Shown here one piece after another: positions 18,745-27,698 of a stretch of DNA of 64,000 bases. The stretch covers positions 86,724-150,723 of the forward strand of contig NZ_UFQC01000015.1 in the NCBI RefSeq assembly GCF_900496975.1, given 5' to 3'. Within the stretch, counting starts at the first letter, position 1. Each line of letters opens with the position of its first letter. This DNA is from Achromobacter veterisilvae. Its GTDB lineage: Bacteria > Pseudomonadota > Gammaproteobacteria > Burkholderiales > Burkholderiaceae_B. The translations under genes were made by a program, and so were the position numbers. The notes beneath the pieces are model-generated. The model was not told where the DNA came from, did not search any database, and saw only the letters and a program-made list of their open reading frames with translations.

Positions 18745-19127
18745 CTGATATCGTGCGCAAGGATTCCAACCAGCGCCTGAGCCGCATCGTGATCCACGGC
18801 GATACGGTGTACGTGGCGGGAGTGACGTCGTCGGCGGCCGGAGGCATCGTCGGGCAGACCCGCGACGCGCTGGCGAAGATAGACGGTTATCTGGCGCAGG
18901 CGGGCACGGACAAGTCGCGCCTGCTGTCCGTGCAGATCTGGCTGAAGGACATCGACCGCGATTTCGCCGGCATGAACGCGGTGTGGGCCGAGTGGGCGCT
19001 GCCGCAGGCGATGCCCACCCGCGCCACCTGCGAGGCCAGGCTGGCCGCGCCGGAGCTGCTGGTGGAGATCATCGTGACGGCGGCGCGGCGCCCTGGCGCC
19101 GTCAGCGGGCCGGTGTCTGAAAGCTGA
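18741..19127 (+). CDS. RidA-family enamine/imine deaminase
   Basis: The 128-aa protein is of the RidA/YjgF family (SNQRLSRIVIHGDTVYVAGVT, QTRDALAKIDGYLAQAGTDKSRLLSVQIWLKD, MPTRATCEARLAAPELLVEI). The conserved Arg of the active site is in PTRATCEA. RidA proteins hydrolyse reactive imines, which is what the two upstream oxidases would release, so it fits as the final step of the operon. It overlaps convergent codA by 26 bases. Confidence 0.9.
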   Translation: MTDIVRKDSNQRLSRIVIHGDTVYVAGVTSSAAGGIVGQTRDALAKIDGYLAQAGTDKSRLLSVQIWLKDIDRDFAGMNAVWAEWALPQAMPTRATCEARLAAPELLVEIIVTAARRPGAVSGPVSES

Positions 19128-20382
19128 CCTGGCCGGGACGTCCGGGCAGGTTCAGGGTGGCGGTGGCGGGCGGCGTGGTGGCGATCACGTTGCCGCCGCG
19201 CATCACCATCAGGCGGGTGGCGCGCAGACGCAGCGCTTCGACGGGATCGCGCGCCTGCAGCAGCACCAGGTCGGCGCGCTTGCCGACCGCCAGCCCGGTT
19301 TCGTCCAGCCCCAGGATCTGCGCGGGCGTGGCGGTCACCGCCGCGAAACAGGCGCGCATGGCGTCCTGGCCCGTCATCTGGGCGACGTGCAGGCCCATGT
19401 GCGCCACTTCCAGCATGTCGCCCGATCCCAGGCTGTACCACGGGTCCATCACGCAATCGTGGCCGAAGGCCACCGGCACGCCGGCCGCCAGCAGTTCGGG
19501 CACGCGCGTCATGCCGCGGCGCTTCGGATAGGTGTCGTGCCGGCCCTGCAGCGTGATGTTGATGAGCGGATTGGCGATGGCGGCCACGCCGGCCTCGCGT
19601 ATCAGCGGAATCAGCTTGGACACGTAATAGTTGTCCATGGAGTGCATGGACGTCAGGTGCGAGCCCGTGACGCGGCCGTGCAGGCCCAGGCGCTGCGTAT
19701 GGTAGGCCAGCGTCTCGATGTGGCGCGACAGCGGATCGTCGCTTTCGTCGCAGTGCATGTCCACGCGCAGGCCGCGCTCGGCAGCCAGTTCGCACAGGAT
19801 GCGCACGGATTCGGCGCCGTCCTGCATGGTGCGTTCAAAGTGCGGAATGCCGCCCACCACGTCCACGCCCATGTCCAGCGCCCGCTTCAGGTTGTCCAGC
19901 GCGCCCGGCGCGCGCAGCACGCCGTCCTGCGGGAAGGCCACCAGTTGCAGGTCCAGATAGGGTTTGACCTTCTCGCGCACGTGCAGCAGCGCTTCGGTCG
20001 CCAACAGGCGCGGGTCGCACACGTCGACGTGCGAGCGGATGGCCAGCAGGCCGCGCGCCACCGCCCAGTCGCAGTACGCCAGCGCGCGCTCCACCAGCGC
20101 TTCCTGGGTCAAGAGCGGCTTCAGCTCGCCCCACAGCGCGATGCCTTCCAGCAAGGTGCCGGACTGGTTCACGCGCGGCAGGCCGAAGGACAGCGTGGAA
20201 TCCATGTGGAAGTGCGCGTCCACGAAGGGCGGCGACACCAGTTGCCCCGCGGCATCGATGGTCTGGCCGGCCTCGGCCTTCAGCGCCGGCTCCAAGGCCA
20301 CGATGCGGCCATTGGCGACGCCGATGTCGATGTCCTGGCGGCCGTCCGGCAGCGCGCAGTGTCTAAGAATCAGATCGAGCAT
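19102..20382 (-). CDS. codA: Cytosine deaminase
   Basis: The 426-aa amidohydrolase has almost the length of E. coli CodA (427). Metal-binding HFHMDST, the conserved HCDESDDP with catalytic His/Glu, the GSHLTSMHSM motif with zinc ligand His, and GHDCVMDPWYSLGSG are all present. It hydrolyses cytosine to uracil in the cytoplasm. The start at 20382 has AGGGAA upstream. It is the last gene of the BMP-type transporter operon, separated from the permease by a structured GC-rich element, which suggests that the transporter delivers cytosine or related nucleobases. Confidence 0.92.
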   Translation of the reverse strand: MLDLILRHCALPDGRQDIDIGVANGRIVALEPALKAEAGQTIDAAGQLVSPPFVDAHFHMDSTLSFGLPRVNQSGTLLEGIALWGELKPLLTQEALVERALAYCDWAVARGLLAIRSHVDVCDPRLLATEALLHVREKVKPYLDLQLVAFPQDGVLRAPGALDNLKRALDMGVDVVGGIPHFERTMQDGAESVRILCELAAERGLRVDMHCDESDDPLSRHIETLAYHTQRLGLHGRVTGSHLTSMHSMDNYYVSKLIPLIREAGVAAIANPLINITLQGRHDTYPKRRGMTRVPELLAAGVPVAFGHDCVMDPWYSLGSGDMLEVAHMGLHVAQMTGQDAMRACFAAVTATPAQILGLDETGLAVGKRADLVLLQARDPVEALRLRATRLMVMRGGNVIATTPPATATLNLPGRPGQVSFQTPAR

Positions 20383-20433
20383 GGGGTTCCCTGCGGGAGG
20401 TTTCAGTTGTTCATGGTACTGCCCAAGAAGCAG

Positions 20434-20525
20434 GCGCCCCACAAGCGGGGTCGCACGGAGCCGGCTCCGCCGGTCCGTAGCGACGCCCCTGGGGGAAGCG
20501 CGCAGCGCTTCGGGGGGGGCCTCTA
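20434..20525 (-). repeat. GC-rich three-hairpin element, copy A
   Basis: In the mRNA sense, three hairpins begin at the permease stop codon: GAAGCGC/GCGCTTC (20495-20511), a bulged stem of CGGA and CCGGC steps (20456-20477), and CCCC/GGGG near 20437-20450. A second copy lies at 50222-50308 with compensatory changes in the middle stem. It separates the permease from codA and probably lowers read-through or protects the upstream RNA 3' end. Confidence 0.65.
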
Positions 20526-21473
20526 CCTTTCGCCCTTGCGGTACGGCTTCATCAGGGCCTGCGGGTAGGCGGCGCGGCGCGCCATCATCACCAAGGCCAG
20601 GATGGACAGGATGTACGGCAGCATCAAGTAGACCTGATAGGGCAGCTCCGGCAACCCCGGAAGCGCCGCTCCGCCCTGCTGCATGCGCAGTTGCAGTGCG
20701 TCGAAGAAGGCGAAGATCAGCGCGCCCAGTAAAGCCTTGCCGGGGCGCCACGAGGCGAACACCACCAGCGCCACGCAGACCCAGCCGCGGCCGTTGACCA
20801 TGTTGAAGAAGAAGGCGTTGAACGCCGCCAGGGTCAGGAAGCTGCCGGCCACGCCCATCAGCGCCGAGCCGGCCACGATGGCGCCCATGCGCAGGCGCGT
20901 CACCGACAGGCCCTGGCCCTCGGCGGCGGCCGGGTTTTCGCCCACCATGCGGATCGCCAGGCCGACCGGCGTGCGGTTCAGCACCCAGGCGAGTATCGGC
21001 ACCGCGGCCAGCGCGATCAGCGTCATGGGCGTCTGCCCCGCCAGCACCGGCCCGATGAGCGGGATGCCGGCGAGGAACTTCATTTCGGCGAACGGCACGA
21101 TGGTGGGCGGCGTGTCCACGCTGGGGAAGGTGACGCGGTAGGCGAAGTAGCTCAGGCTGGTGGCGAGCAATGTCACGCCCAGCCCGGACACATGCTGCGA
21201 CAGGCCCAGCGGCACGGTCAGCACCGCGTGCAGCAGGCCGAACACGGCGCCGGCCAGCGCCGCGGCCAGCACGCCCGCGTAGAGCGGCGCGCCCAGGTAC
21301 ACCACCAGCCAGCCGGTGAAGGCGCCGGCCACCATGATGCCTTCGATGCCCAGGTTCAGGACGCCGGCGCGCTCGCACAGCAGCACGCCCAGCGTGCCCA
21401 GTATCAGCGGCGTGGCCAGGCGCAGCACGGCGACCCAGAAGGCCGGGGAACTCATCAGATCCATCCATTCCAT
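20523..21473 (-). CDS. ABC transporter permease, BMP/nucleobase type (second subunit)
   Basis: The 316-aa polytopic membrane protein resembles YufQ/BmpC-class permeases of purine nucleoside importers (RAGVLNLGIEGIMVAGAF, QGLSVTRLRMGAIVAGSALMGVAGSFLTL). It starts three bases after the partner permease gene ends. Its stop codon lies inside the GC-rich hairpin element. Confidence 0.9.
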   Translation of the reverse strand: MEWMDLMSSPAFWVAVLRLATPLILGTLGVLLCERAGVLNLGIEGIMVAGAFTGWLVVYLGAPLYAGVLAAALAGAVFGLLHAVLTVPLGLSQHVSGLGVTLLATSLSYFAYRVTFPSVDTPPTIVPFAEMKFLAGIPLIGPVLAGQTPMTLIALAAVPILAWVLNRTPVGLAIRMVGENPAAAEGQGLSVTRLRMGAIVAGSALMGVAGSFLTLAAFNAFFFNMVNGRGWVCVALVVFASWRPGKALLGALIFAFFDALQLRMQQGGAALPGLPELPYQVYLMLPYILSILALVMMARRAAYPQALMKPYRKGER

Positions 21474-21476
21474 GAT

Positions 21477-22550
21477 TCAGCCCCGGTTGTGGCGCAGGCG
21501 GTACTGCGCGAATAGCGTCGCGACCAGCATGGCGAGCAGCGAGGTGGCGACGATGACGTCGGCGATGTAGTTGGGGACGGCGATGGCGCGGCTCATGCTG
21601 TCCGCGCCCACCAGCATGCCGGCCACGAAGAGGCTGGCCAGGATCACGCCCAGCGGGTGCAGGCCGGCCAGCATGGCGACGACCACGCCGGTGTAGCCAT
21701 AGCCCGGCGACATGTCCAGGGTGACGTAGCCGGTGCGGCCCGCCACCTCGATGGCCCCGGCCAGGCCGGCCAGCGCGCCGGACAGCATGGCGGTGCCCAG
21801 CATGACGCGGTTCACGGGCAGGCCCAGGAAGCGCGAGGCGTGCGCGTTGGCGCCCACGGCGCGCATCTGGAAGCCGAACACGGTGTAGCGGTTCAAGAGC
21901 CACAGGCCCAGCGCCAGGCCGGCGGCCCACAGCAGGCCGGTGTGGGCGCGCGTGCGTTCGATCAGCTTGCCCAGTTCCAGGTCGCCGTTGAGCGCCACGG
22001 ATTGCGGCCAGCCCATGGCCATCGGATCCTTCATCGGGCCGTCGAGCATCATGGACACGAACAGCAGCACGATGAAGTTGCCCAGCAGGGTCGTGACCAC
22101 TTCGTCCACGCCCAGGCGGGTCTTCAGCAGCGCGGGGATGAGCAGCAGCAAGGCGCCCGCCAGCGCGGCCGCCAGCATCATGCCCGCGAACAGCGCGGGC
22201 ACCGGCAGGTCGAAGCCGGTGCCGTCGTGCAGCCCGCCCACGGCGACCGCCGCCAGCGCGCCCAGGTACAGTTGGCCTTCGGCGCCGATGTTGTAGAAGC
22301 GGGCGCGGAACGCCACGGCGCAGGCCAGTCCCGTCAGCATCAGCGGAGTGGCGCGCGTGAGCGTTTCCGACAGGGCGAAGCGCGAGCCGAACGCGCCCTC
22401 GAACAGCAGCGCGTAGGTGCGGCCCACGGGCGCGCCGGCCCAGGCCACCAGCACGGTGCAGACCGCCAGCGTGAAGAGGATGGCCGCGATGGGGGCCAGG
22501 GCCAGCGCCAGCCGGCTGGGCTCGGGGCGGCGTTCCAGGATCAGTTTCAT
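21477..22550 (-). CDS. ABC transporter permease, BMP/nucleobase type (first subunit)
   Basis: The 357-aa permease is of the YufP/BmpB class, with about ten hydrophobic helices and the family block ARFYNIGAEGQLYLGALAAVAVGG and VNRVMLGTAMLSGALAGLAGAIEVAGRTGY. It forms the heterodimeric channel with the next gene and is energised by the double ATPase at 22588. Confidence 0.9.
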   Translation of the reverse strand: MKLILERRPEPSRLALALAPIAAILFTLAVCTVLVAWAGAPVGRTYALLFEGAFGSRFALSETLTRATPLMLTGLACAVAFRARFYNIGAEGQLYLGALAAVAVGGLHDGTGFDLPVPALFAGMMLAAALAGALLLLIPALLKTRLGVDEVVTTLLGNFIVLLFVSMMLDGPMKDPMAMGWPQSVALNGDLELGKLIERTRAHTGLLWAAGLALGLWLLNRYTVFGFQMRAVGANAHASRFLGLPVNRVMLGTAMLSGALAGLAGAIEVAGRTGYVTLDMSPGYGYTGVVVAMLAGLHPLGVILASLFVAGMLVGADSMSRAIAVPNYIADVIVATSLLAMLVATLFAQYRLRHNRG

Positions 22551-22587
22551 GCGAACAATGCTCGATAGAAGGGGATGCGGCGGTCCA

Positions 22588-24117
22588 TCAGGCGCGGGTG
22601 CCCGTCATGGCCAGGCCCACCGTGGCGGGCGTCCAGTCGGCCACCGGCTTGACGGCGACCAGCTTGCCGCCGCACAGCACGGCGATGCGGTCGGCCAGCG
22701 CGAAGATCTCTTCCAGGTCCTCGGACACCAGCAGCACGCCGGCGCCGCGCTTGCGCGCGGCCAGCAACTGCTCGCGCACATAGGCCACCGCGCCGATGTC
22801 CAGGCCCCAGGTGGGCTGGTCGGCCACGATGAAGCGCGGTTCGCGCGCCAGCGTGCGGCCCAGGATCAGCTTCTGCATATTGCCGCCGGACAGGCTGCGC
22901 GTGCGCACGTCCAGCGAAGCGGCGCGCACGTCGAACTGCCGGGCCAGCGATGCCGCGTAGGCCTTGCCCGCGCGCGCGCGGATCAGGCCGTAGCGCGCGA
23001 AGCGCTTGTCCTTCAGGTCCTCGACGATGGCGTTTTCCCATAAGGGGCTGTCGCCGATCATGCCTTCGCCGTGGCGGTCTTCCGGAATGCGGCCGACGCG
23101 GGCGGCCGTCCAGCCGGCCGGCGTCGTGGGCGCGGCCGCGTGCTCGGGGCCCAGGCGTATCGTGCCCTCGGACGGCTGGCGCAGCCCGGTCAGCACCGAC
23201 ACCAGCGCCTGCTGGCCGTTGCCGGCCACGCCGGCGATGGCGACGATTTCGTGTTTGTGCACCGTCAGGTCCAGGCCGTCCAGGCGCAGCGCGCCGTCGC
23301 GGCCGTCGCGCACACAGACCTGGGACAGGGTCACCACGGGCGCGGCCTGCTCGGCCGCCGCCACGGCCTCGGCGTGCGGCATGACGACCTTGCGGCCCAC
23401 CATCAGCTCCGCCAGTTCGGCGGGGCTGGTGCCCGCGGTGTCGCGTTCGGCCACCAGCTTGCCCTGGCGCAGCACCGCCACGCGGCGCGACACGGCCATC
23501 ACCTCGTCCAGCTTGTGCGAAATGAAGATGACGGCCAGCCCTTCGTCGACGAAGCCGCGCAGGGTGGCGAACAGATCCTGCACCTCCTGCGGCGTGAGCA
23601 CGGCCGTGGGTTCGTCCAGGATCAGCACGCGGGCGCCGCGGTACAGCGCCTTCAGGATCTCGACGCGCTGCTTTTCGCCGACCGACAGCGCGCCGACGCG
23701 CGCGTCCGGATCCACGCCCAGGCCGAAGCGCTGGCCCAGCTCCACCAGGCGCTTGCGCGCCTTGCCGCGGCCCGACGCCAGTTTCCACAGGGATTCCGTG
23801 CCGACCATGATGTTGTCCAGCACGGTCAGGTTGTCGGCCAGCGTGAAGTGCTGGTGCACCATGCCGACCCCGGCCGCCAGCGCGGCGTCGGGCCGGCCGG
23901 CGGGCAGGGGCTGGCCGAAGACCTCGATGCCGCCGGCGTCGGCCACATAGTGGCCGAACAGGATCGACACCAGGGTCGATTTACCGGCGCCGTTCTCGCC
24001 CAGCAAGGCCAGCACTTCGCCCTGGGCGAGCGTCAGCGATATGTCGTCGTTGGCCGTCAGGCTGCCGAAGCGCTTGGTGATCCCCGTCAATCGCAGGGCG
24101 AGAGGCGCTGGTTTCAT
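22588..24117 (-). CDS. Double ABC ATPase, BMP/nucleobase type
   Basis: The 509-aa protein holds two nucleotide-binding domains. The first has a canonical Walker A GENGAGKST (residues 40-48), LSVGEKQR signature and LILDEPT. The second has the altered loop GVAGNGQQ and signature LSGGNMQK with FIVADQPT, as usual for sugar and nucleoside importers where one site is degenerate. The start at 24117 overlaps the binding-protein stop as ATGA. Confidence 0.92.
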   Translation of the reverse strand: MKPAPLALRLTGITKRFGSLTANDDISLTLAQGEVLALLGENGAGKSTLVSILFGHYVADAGGIEVFGQPLPAGRPDAALAAGVGMVHQHFTLADNLTVLDNIMVGTESLWKLASGRGKARKRLVELGQRFGLGVDPDARVGALSVGEKQRVEILKALYRGARVLILDEPTAVLTPQEVQDLFATLRGFVDEGLAVIFISHKLDEVMAVSRRVAVLRQGKLVAERDTAGTSPAELAELMVGRKVVMPHAEAVAAAEQAAPVVTLSQVCVRDGRDGALRLDGLDLTVHKHEIVAIAGVAGNGQQALVSVLTGLRQPSEGTIRLGPEHAAAPTTPAGWTAARVGRIPEDRHGEGMIGDSPLWENAIVEDLKDKRFARYGLIRARAGKAYAASLARQFDVRAASLDVRTRSLSGGNMQKLILGRTLAREPRFIVADQPTWGLDIGAVAYVREQLLAARKRGAGVLLVSEDLEEIFALADRIAVLCGGKLVAVKPVADWTPATVGLAMTGTRA

Positions 24118-25142
24118 CGTGCCGAGGACTTGGGTTCTTTGTCGACGACCTTCACGCTGAAGCTGCCGTCCAGGATGGCTTTCTGCCTGGCTTCCACCTT
24201 GGCCACCAGGTCGGCGGGAATCTTGGCCGCGAAGGTGCCCAGCGGCGCCAGCGACGAACCCTGGTGCTTCATCAGCGAATACTGGCCGTAGTCGTCGGCC
24301 TTGAAGGTGCCGGCCTTGACCTGCTTGAGCGCTTCGTCGATCGTGGGTTCCATGCTCCACAGGGCCGAGGCGACCACGGTTTCGGGGTACTGCGGCTGCG
24401 TGTCGATCACGTTGCCGATGGCCAGCTTGCCGCGCTCCTTGGCGGCATCCGACACGCCGAAGCGCTCGGCGTAGAGCACGTCCGCGCCCTTGTCGATCAT
24501 GGCGAAGGCGGCTTCCTTGGCCTTCGGGGGATCGAACCAGGAGCCGATGAAGGTCACGGTGAACTCGGCCTGCGGGTTCACTTCCTTGGCGCCTTCGATG
24601 AAGGCCTGCATCAGGCGGTTCACTTCGGGGATGGGGTAGCCGCCCACCAGGCCGATCTTGCCGGTTTTGCTCATGCCGGCGGCGATCATGCCGGTCAGGT
24701 AGGCGGGTTCCTGGATGTAGTTGTCGAACACCGAGAAGTTGGGCTGCTGCGGCTTGCCGGAGGAGCCCATGAGGAAGGCGGTCTGCGGATAGTCCTTGGC
24801 CACCTTGCGGGCGGCGGCTTCCACCGCGAAGGCCTCGCCCACCACCAGCTTGTTGCCCTGCTCGGCATACTGGCGCATGACGCGCTCGTAGTCGGCGTTG
24901 GTGACGTTTTCCGAGAACGTGTAGTCGATCTCGCCGCGGTCGCGGGCGGCCGTCAGCGCCTTGTGGATGCGCGATACCCATTGCTGCTCGACCGGCACCG
25001 TGTAGATGGCGGCGACCTTGGTCTTGGCGGGCGCCTGGGCTTGGGCGGCGCCGGTGAACAGCAGCGCGCCGGCGGCGGCGGCCGCCAGCTTGAGCAGGCC
25101 GCGGCGGGCGATGGCGCCGGACAGGGGGAACAGGGCTTTCAT
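24114..25142 (-). CDS. BMP-family periplasmic nucleobase/nucleoside-binding protein
   Basis: The 342-aa protein is of the BmpA/Med family (VGGYPIPEVNRLMQAFIEGAKEVNP, FIGSWFDPPKAKEAAFAMIDKGADVLYAERFGVSDAA). The signal peptide has a twin-arginine-like ARRGLLKLAAAAAGALLFTGAAQAQA and no lipobox, unlike the lipoproteins of many Bmp systems. AGGAG nine bases before the ATG sets the start; a longer in-frame extension to 25364 lacks signal features. It heads the operon ending in codA. Confidence 0.9.
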   Translation of the reverse strand: MKALFPLSGAIARRGLLKLAAAAAGALLFTGAAQAQAPAKTKVAAIYTVPVEQQWVSRIHKALTAARDRGEIDYTFSENVTNADYERVMRQYAEQGNKLVVGEAFAVEAAARKVAKDYPQTAFLMGSSGKPQQPNFSVFDNYIQEPAYLTGMIAAGMSKTGKIGLVGGYPIPEVNRLMQAFIEGAKEVNPQAEFTVTFIGSWFDPPKAKEAAFAMIDKGADVLYAERFGVSDAAKERGKLAIGNVIDTQPQYPETVVASALWSMEPTIDEALKQVKAGTFKADDYGQYSLMKHQGSSLAPLGTFAAKIPADLVAKVEARQKAILDGSFSVKVVDKEPKSSAR

Positions 25143-25564
25143 GCGGGTGACTCCTACGCGGGAAGGAAGGGGATCGGGAGTATGGCGGGACGCGCCGCAG
25201 AATGGCGGCCGCCGGCGGGCAGGCCGGGGCGAGCGGACGGAAGCGAGGGCGCGGGATCGGTCATTGGACGGGAAGCGCAAGGCAGGCGCGTCCCATCCGA
25301 AGGGGCGAGTTCGCGGCCAGTCCGAGCGAAGCAAGTTGTATGCCATGGGGCATTCCCGCGACAAGTCGGGGAAACCTGATGGCCGGGCAGGATTATAGGC
25401 ACCCTGGCGGGGAAGCGCGGCACCGATGTGGTGCGCGCCGTTCCAGGAGGCGGACGATGCTGGCCCGGAACGGGCCGTTGCGGCGCCGGAGGCGATCCGG
25501 CGCGGGCCCGCGAGCCTAAAATCCGGGAATGAGCCGCGCGCGGCGCGGCGAGCTGGAAGACCCC
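25143..25564. other. Divergent intergenic region between the nucleobase transporter and DedA genes
   Basis: No gene is supported here. TATAAT on the minus strand (25397-25392) could be the -10 of the transporter operon and would give an untranslated leader of about 240 bases; no good -35 was found. The + strand start of the DedA gene has only a weak ribosome site. Confidence 0.4.
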
Positions 25565-26494
25565 ATGCAAGATATTCAACTGCTGCTCGAACAGTACGGC
25601 GGGTGGCTGGTGTTCGCCAATGTGCTGGTCGAGCAGGCCGGCCTGCCGGTGCCCGCCTATCCCATGCTGATCGCCGCCGGCGCCCTGGCCGGCGCGGGCG
25701 GCTGGGCCGTGCCCTGGCTGGCGGCCACCGCCGCCTGCCTGCTGGCCGACACCCTGTGGTACCTGGCCGGCCGGCGCTACGGCTCGCGCCTCCTGGGCGT
25801 GATCTGCAAGATGTCGCTGTCGCAGGATTCCTGCATCCGGCAGACGCAGCGCCTGTATTTGCGCATCGGCGTGCGGGCGCTGCTGGTGTGCAAGTTCCTG
25901 CCGGGCGCGGGGGCCTTGTCCACCGTGATGGCGGGCCTGACGGGCACGGCGTACCGGCGCTTCCTGCTCTACGACCTGGCGGGCTCCCTGTTCTGGGTCG
26001 GTTCGGCCCTGCTGCTGGGGGGCGTGTTCCACAACGTCGTGAACGACGTCCTGGAGATCCTGGGCACCTACGGCGCGATGGGCCTGGGCGTGCTGGCGGC
26101 GGTGCTGGCGCTGTACATCCTGGCGCGCTTCCTGCGGCGCAGGATCCTGCTGCGCAGCCTGCGCGTCATTCCCCGCCTGTCGGTGGACGAACTGATGCAA
26201 TGGCGGCAGGACGGACGCAATACGCTCGTCTTCGACGTGCGCCCGCAGGCGCTGCGCGACGAGCAGCGGATCCCGGGCGCCATCGCCGTGGACCTGAAGG
26301 CGCCCTTGCCCGAACTGGGCGCGAATGCGCTGGAGTCCGACATCGTCGTCTATTGCGCCTGCCCCAACGAGGTATCGGCCGCGCTGCTGGCCTCGCGGCT
26401 GCGCGCCGCCGGCTATCCCAACACCTGGGCCCTGCGCGGCGGTTACGAAGCCTGGGCCGAGCGCAAGCGCCCGGCGCCCGGGCAAGGCGCATAA
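25565..26494 (+). CDS. DedA-family membrane protein fused to a rhodanese domain
   Basis: The first 200 residues are a DedA/SNARE-associated domain (VEQAGLPVPAYPMLIAAGALAG, KFLPGAGALSTVMAGLTGTAYRRFLLYDLAGSLFWV) with several membrane helices; DedA proteins take part in lipid carrier translocation. The last 110 residues are a rhodanese domain (RNTLVFDVRPQALRDEQRIPGA) with its active-site loop VYCACPNEVSAA carrying the catalytic Cys. The start at 25565 is chosen over 25529 because the DedA domain begins there and the extra residues are polar. Confidence 0.87.
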   Translation: MQDIQLLLEQYGGWLVFANVLVEQAGLPVPAYPMLIAAGALAGAGGWAVPWLAATAACLLADTLWYLAGRRYGSRLLGVICKMSLSQDSCIRQTQRLYLRIGVRALLVCKFLPGAGALSTVMAGLTGTAYRRFLLYDLAGSLFWVGSALLLGGVFHNVVNDVLEILGTYGAMGLGVLAAVLALYILARFLRRRILLRSLRVIPRLSVDELMQWRQDGRNTLVFDVRPQALRDEQRIPGAIAVDLKAPLPELGANALESDIVVYCACPNEVSAALLASRLRAAGYPNTWALRGGYEAWAERKRPAPGQGA

Positions 26495-26544
26495 TTCCGC
26501 CATCGGCCCGCGGCATCGGCGGGCGGCCATGACAGGAGAGAGAC

Positions 26545-27471
26545 ATGCGGTTGTTGTTCTTGGGCGCCGGCGGCACCGGCGGGTATTTCGGAGGGCGCGC
26601 CGCCCAGGCGGGCGCGGACGTGACGTTCCTGGTGCGCGAACCGCGCGCCGCGCGGATCCGCGAGCACGGCCTGCGCATCCAGAGCCCGCTGGGCGACGTC
26701 ACGCTGCATCCCCAACTGGCCACGCAGGATACCCTGCAGGGCAGCTACGACGTGGTGGTGCTCAGTTGCAAGGCCTATGACCTGTCCAGCGCCATCGAGG
26801 CGATCCGGCCCGCCGTCGGGCCGGACACGGCCGTGCTGCCCATCATGAACGGCGTGCTGCAATACGACGTGCTGGACCGCGAATTCGAGCCCCATCGCGT
26901 GCTGGGCGGCCTCTGCCAGATCAACGCGACGCTCGGGCCCGAGGGCGAGGTGGTGCACCTGGGCAAGTACGCCAGCATCGTCTTCGGCGAGCGCGCGGGC
27001 CCGGCCCGCAGCGCGCGCTGCGAGGCCCTGGAGCAGGCGCTGGCCGGGGGCGAGTACACCAGCCGCCTGAGCGGCGAGATCTACCAGGACATCTGGGAAA
27101 AGTACGTGTTCCTGACGACGCTGGCGGCCGGCACCTGCATGATGCGCGGCTCCGTCGGGCAGATCGCGTCCACCGACGACGGCGCGGACGTCCTGAGCAT
27201 GCTGCTGCAGGAATCCCAGGCCGTGGCGGCCGCGTCCGGCCATGCGGTCCGGCCCGAGGCCGACGCGTCCGCGCGCAAGATCCTGGCCGACCCGTCCCAG
27301 TCCATGACTGCCTCGATGTTCCGGGATCTGCGCCAGGGGCTGCCGGTCGAGGCGGACCACATCGTCGGCGACATGGTCCGCCGCGCCCGCACGCTGGGCG
27401 TGGACGCGACCTACCTGCGCGCCGCCTACGCCCATCTGCAGGTCTATCAGGCGCAGCGCGCCGCCGGCTGA
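26545..27471 (+). CDS. panE: 2-dehydropantoate 2-reductase (ketopantoate reductase family)
   Basis: The 308-aa protein has the N-terminal NADPH motif LLFLGAGGTGGYFGGRAAQAG, the ketopantoate reductase C-terminal domain with WEKYVFLTTLAAGTCMMRG (catalytic Lys in EKYVFL) and VEADHIVGDMVRRA. It would reduce ketopantoate to pantoate for pantothenate synthesis, though PanE paralogues with other substrates are common. AGGAGAGAG precedes the start. Confidence 0.82.
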   Translation: MRLLFLGAGGTGGYFGGRAAQAGADVTFLVREPRAARIREHGLRIQSPLGDVTLHPQLATQDTLQGSYDVVVLSCKAYDLSSAIEAIRPAVGPDTAVLPIMNGVLQYDVLDREFEPHRVLGGLCQINATLGPEGEVVHLGKYASIVFGERAGPARSARCEALEQALAGGEYTSRLSGEIYQDIWEKYVFLTTLAAGTCMMRGSVGQIASTDDGADVLSMLLQESQAVAAASGHAVRPEADASARKILADPSQSMTASMFRDLRQGLPVEADHIVGDMVRRARTLGVDATYLRAAYAHLQVYQAQRAAG

Positions 27472-27698
27472 GCGCCCGCCGGTCCGCGGCCCCTGTTCAA
27501 GCGGGGCCGCGGGGTGCACACTGGCATGGCGGTCCGGGCCGTTCGGTTCGCCTCCTTGGCCTCATCCGATCCCATGGGATTGGTGCATGAAATGCAAAAA
27601 ACTCTTCCGCTTTTGCGGGTTTTTTGATCGGATTCGACCGAATAGTATGGCTTTGCCTGAGCCGGACGACCCGGCTTCCCCTACCTAGGAGCAAGACC

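Noticed and set aside
24114..25364. A longer form of the BMP binding protein starting at 25364
   Set aside because: The extra residues are polar and the twin-arginine-like signal and AGGAG fit the start at 25142.
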